From contig JBGSIF010000309.1 of the NCBI GenBank assembly GCA_041742635.1, positions 1 through 5,773 of the forward strand: a DNA stretch of 5,773 nt, in the 5' to 3' direction. Shown in pieces: positions 4,832 to 5,773 of this stretch. Position numbers and translations under genes: made by a program. A model generated the notes under the pieces. It was not told where the DNA came from and ran no database searches. It saw only the letters and a list, made by a program, of their open reading frames with translations. How positions within the stretch are numbered: the stretch's first letter is position 1; every line of letters starts with the position of its first letter. The stretch is from JTS-AC122 sp041742635 (lineage in GTDB: Bacteria; Planctomycetota; Phycisphaerae; Phycisphaerales; UBA1924).

Positions 4832-5773
4832 TTACCCACCGCACCCTCCAAAGAACGCCACCAGAAAGTCAAAGAAATCCTGAGAGGAGACTGTGCCGTC
4901 CTGATTGACGTCCGCCGGGACTGCCTGGGCAAAGAACGCAACGAGGAAGTCGAAAAAGTCTTGTGAAGAAACGGCCCCGTCGGAGTTGAAATCGGCCGCG
5001 CACGGCGGGACGGGGCTGCTGAGGTTCGTCGCGTAACCACCAGCGCCGGTAGCGACGTACAGCCTGGAGACGCCCGCGACCGTGCCACCGTGTATTACAT
5101 CACGCCCGCCGGCGAGGGGGACGAAGTTGGTGTCGAAGGAGGTAAAAATACCACCGGCGTCGAGGCTGCGCTGTGGTCTGGCGTTGTTGAACGGGGCGAG
5201 GGCGTAGAGCGAGGCCGGCGTGGACGGGTCCGCCGCGAGGTAACGGAGGATCGGGTTACTCCCCTGCTGGTTCCAGGAAATACCGGCGTCGGAGGTGCGG
5301 AAGACAGCGCCCGGGGTCATACCTGAGTTGGGGCTGGCGAGGATGTACGCACTATCCGCCGGGGCGTGTGGGTCCACGATCAAATCCCAGGCGTTCCACC
5401 CGCCAGCGTACCCAGACTCGGAACGAGCCCACGTATCGCCTGCATCGGTGGAGCGGAGCACGCCACCAGCGCCATCACCGAAGTTGACCACACCAGCGAG
5501 AGCACGCGGGCCGGCTCCGTCGTCGAGCCAGACAACACCGTAGATTTGTTCGTTGGCGGCGGTCCCCTCGAACTCCTTGACCCAGACGCCGGAGCCGGCG
5601 CGGTTGAAGGACCAGATTTGAGCGGGGCGTGGCGTCGGGAGCCAGCGGTAGCCGGACCAGAGAATGACGGGGTTCGGCCCGGGCGTGGCAGCGATGTCAA
5701 GTCCGATGGTATCGAGGGTGTTCGGCGCGCCGGGGCCGAGGTTGGCCCAATCGCCTCCCGCGCCGGTGCCGAT
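4832..5773 (-). CDS. Secreted Asp-box beta-propeller protein with C-terminal dockerin-like EF-hand pair (5' end outside window)
   Basis: The frame is open from the right edge to TAA at 4832-4834; 313 C-terminal residues are visible (numbered here from the edge). Asp-box (BNR) motifs of the S/T-x-D-x-G-x-x-W type occur at about 108-115 (STDAGDTW) and 160-167 (TSDAGISW), with a degenerate copy at 203-210 (SLDAGGIF). Their 43-52-residue spacing fits beta-propeller blades, as in sialidase- or sortilin-like folds. Binding or enzymatic activity cannot be inferred. The C-terminus holds two calcium-type EF-hand loops at 261-272 and 288-299, each D-x-N-x-D-G-x-V-x-x-x-D, as in type I dockerin repeats, flanked by Cys near 258 and 311 and ending GGCGG. 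Planctomycetes carry many extracellular proteins with such tails, assumed to serve attachment or sorting. An internal GTG at 5491 is not the start, because propeller-like sequence continues upstream of it. The gene converges on the binding-protein gene. Confidence 0.85.
   Translation of the reverse strand: MGTGAGGDWANLGPGAPNTLDTIGLDIAATPGPNPVILWSGYRWLPTPRPAQIWSFNRAGSGVWVKEFEGTAANEQIYGVVWLDDGAGPRALAGVVNFGDGAGGVLRSTDAGDTWARSESGYAGGWNAWDLIVDPHAPADSAYILASPNSGMTPGAVFRTSDAGISWNQQGSNPILRYLAADPSTPASLYALAPFNNARPQRSLDAGGIFTSFDTNFVPLAGGRDVIHGGTVAGVSRLYVATGAGGYATNLSSPVPPCAADFNSDGAVSSQDFFDFLVAFFAQAVPADVNQDGTVSSQDFFDFLVAFFGGCGG
4850..4993 (-). repeat. Tandem EF-hand repeat, two 21-residue units
   Basis: Unit 1 is encoded at 4993-4931 and unit 2 at 4912-4850, with an 18-nt linker between them. 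Each starts with a D-x-N-x-D-G-x-V calcium loop and continues into the identical 14-residue stretch VSSQDFFDFLVAFF. The DNA is much less conserved than the protein: 10 of those 14 codons differ synonymously between units. This is a protein-level repeat inside the propeller gene and not a mobile element. Confidence 0.85.

Noticed and set aside
4742..4966. Small plus-strand open frame of 74 residues
   Set aside because: Most of it is antisense to the EF-hand repeats, and it has no ribosome-binding site or recognisable features.
4832..5491. Complete 219-residue gene starting at GTG 5491
   Set aside because: The same frame stays open to the window edge and encodes further propeller-like sequence with Trp- and Gly-rich strands, and the GTG lacks a ribosome-binding site and signal peptide.
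5090..5543. Plus-strand open frames at 5090-5326 and 5295-5543
   Set aside because: Antisense to the Asp-box propeller gene, with no domain or initiation signal.

Overview
The window most likely comes from a planctomycete, probably of the Phycisphaerae/Phycisphaerales type. The clues are the high GC content with strong G/C preference at third codon positions, and a C-terminal pair of dockerin-like EF-hand repeats (…SSQDFFDFLVAFF…) on a secreted beta-propeller protein, a style of C-terminus I associate with that group. This is an inference from protein style; there is no rRNA or other phylogenetic marker in the window.

Right to left on the minus strand, positions 3240 to 1 hold a compact three-gene membrane operon: a short NfeD-type protein (3240-2734), a FUN14-domain protein (2713-2165), and a large polytopic NapH-like 4Fe-4S ferredoxin with a C-terminal TPR-type helical region (2168 to beyond the left edge). 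Spacing is tight (20 nt, then a 4-nt ATGA overlap), so the three are very probably co-transcribed, with the last two translationally coupled. All three are predicted membrane proteins. The large ferredoxin frame has no stop anywhere from 2168 to the edge, so open-frame lists that require a stop miss it; its shadows in other frames look like long low-complexity proteins.

A roughly 200-nt divergent intergenic region (3241-3442) separates this operon from a plus-strand gene (3443-4654) for a lipoprotein-type periplasmic substrate-binding protein of the branched-chain amino acid/LivK (Peripla_BP_6) family. No permease or ATPase genes accompany it here.

A 177-nt convergent intergenic region (4655-4831) contains a 14-position inverted repeat whose pairing is clearly better in plus-strand RNA, placing it as the probable 3'-end structure of the binding-protein transcript. 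The right edge (5773-4832, minus strand) is the C-terminal part of a secreted Asp-box (BNR/sialidase-like) beta-propeller protein ending in two calcium-type EF-hand repeats.

The point of most interest is the NfeD / FUN14 / polyferredoxin-TPR gene set, which looks like an uncharacterised membrane redox or membrane-quality module. No CRISPR array, tRNA, rRNA, transposase or phage gene was seen.
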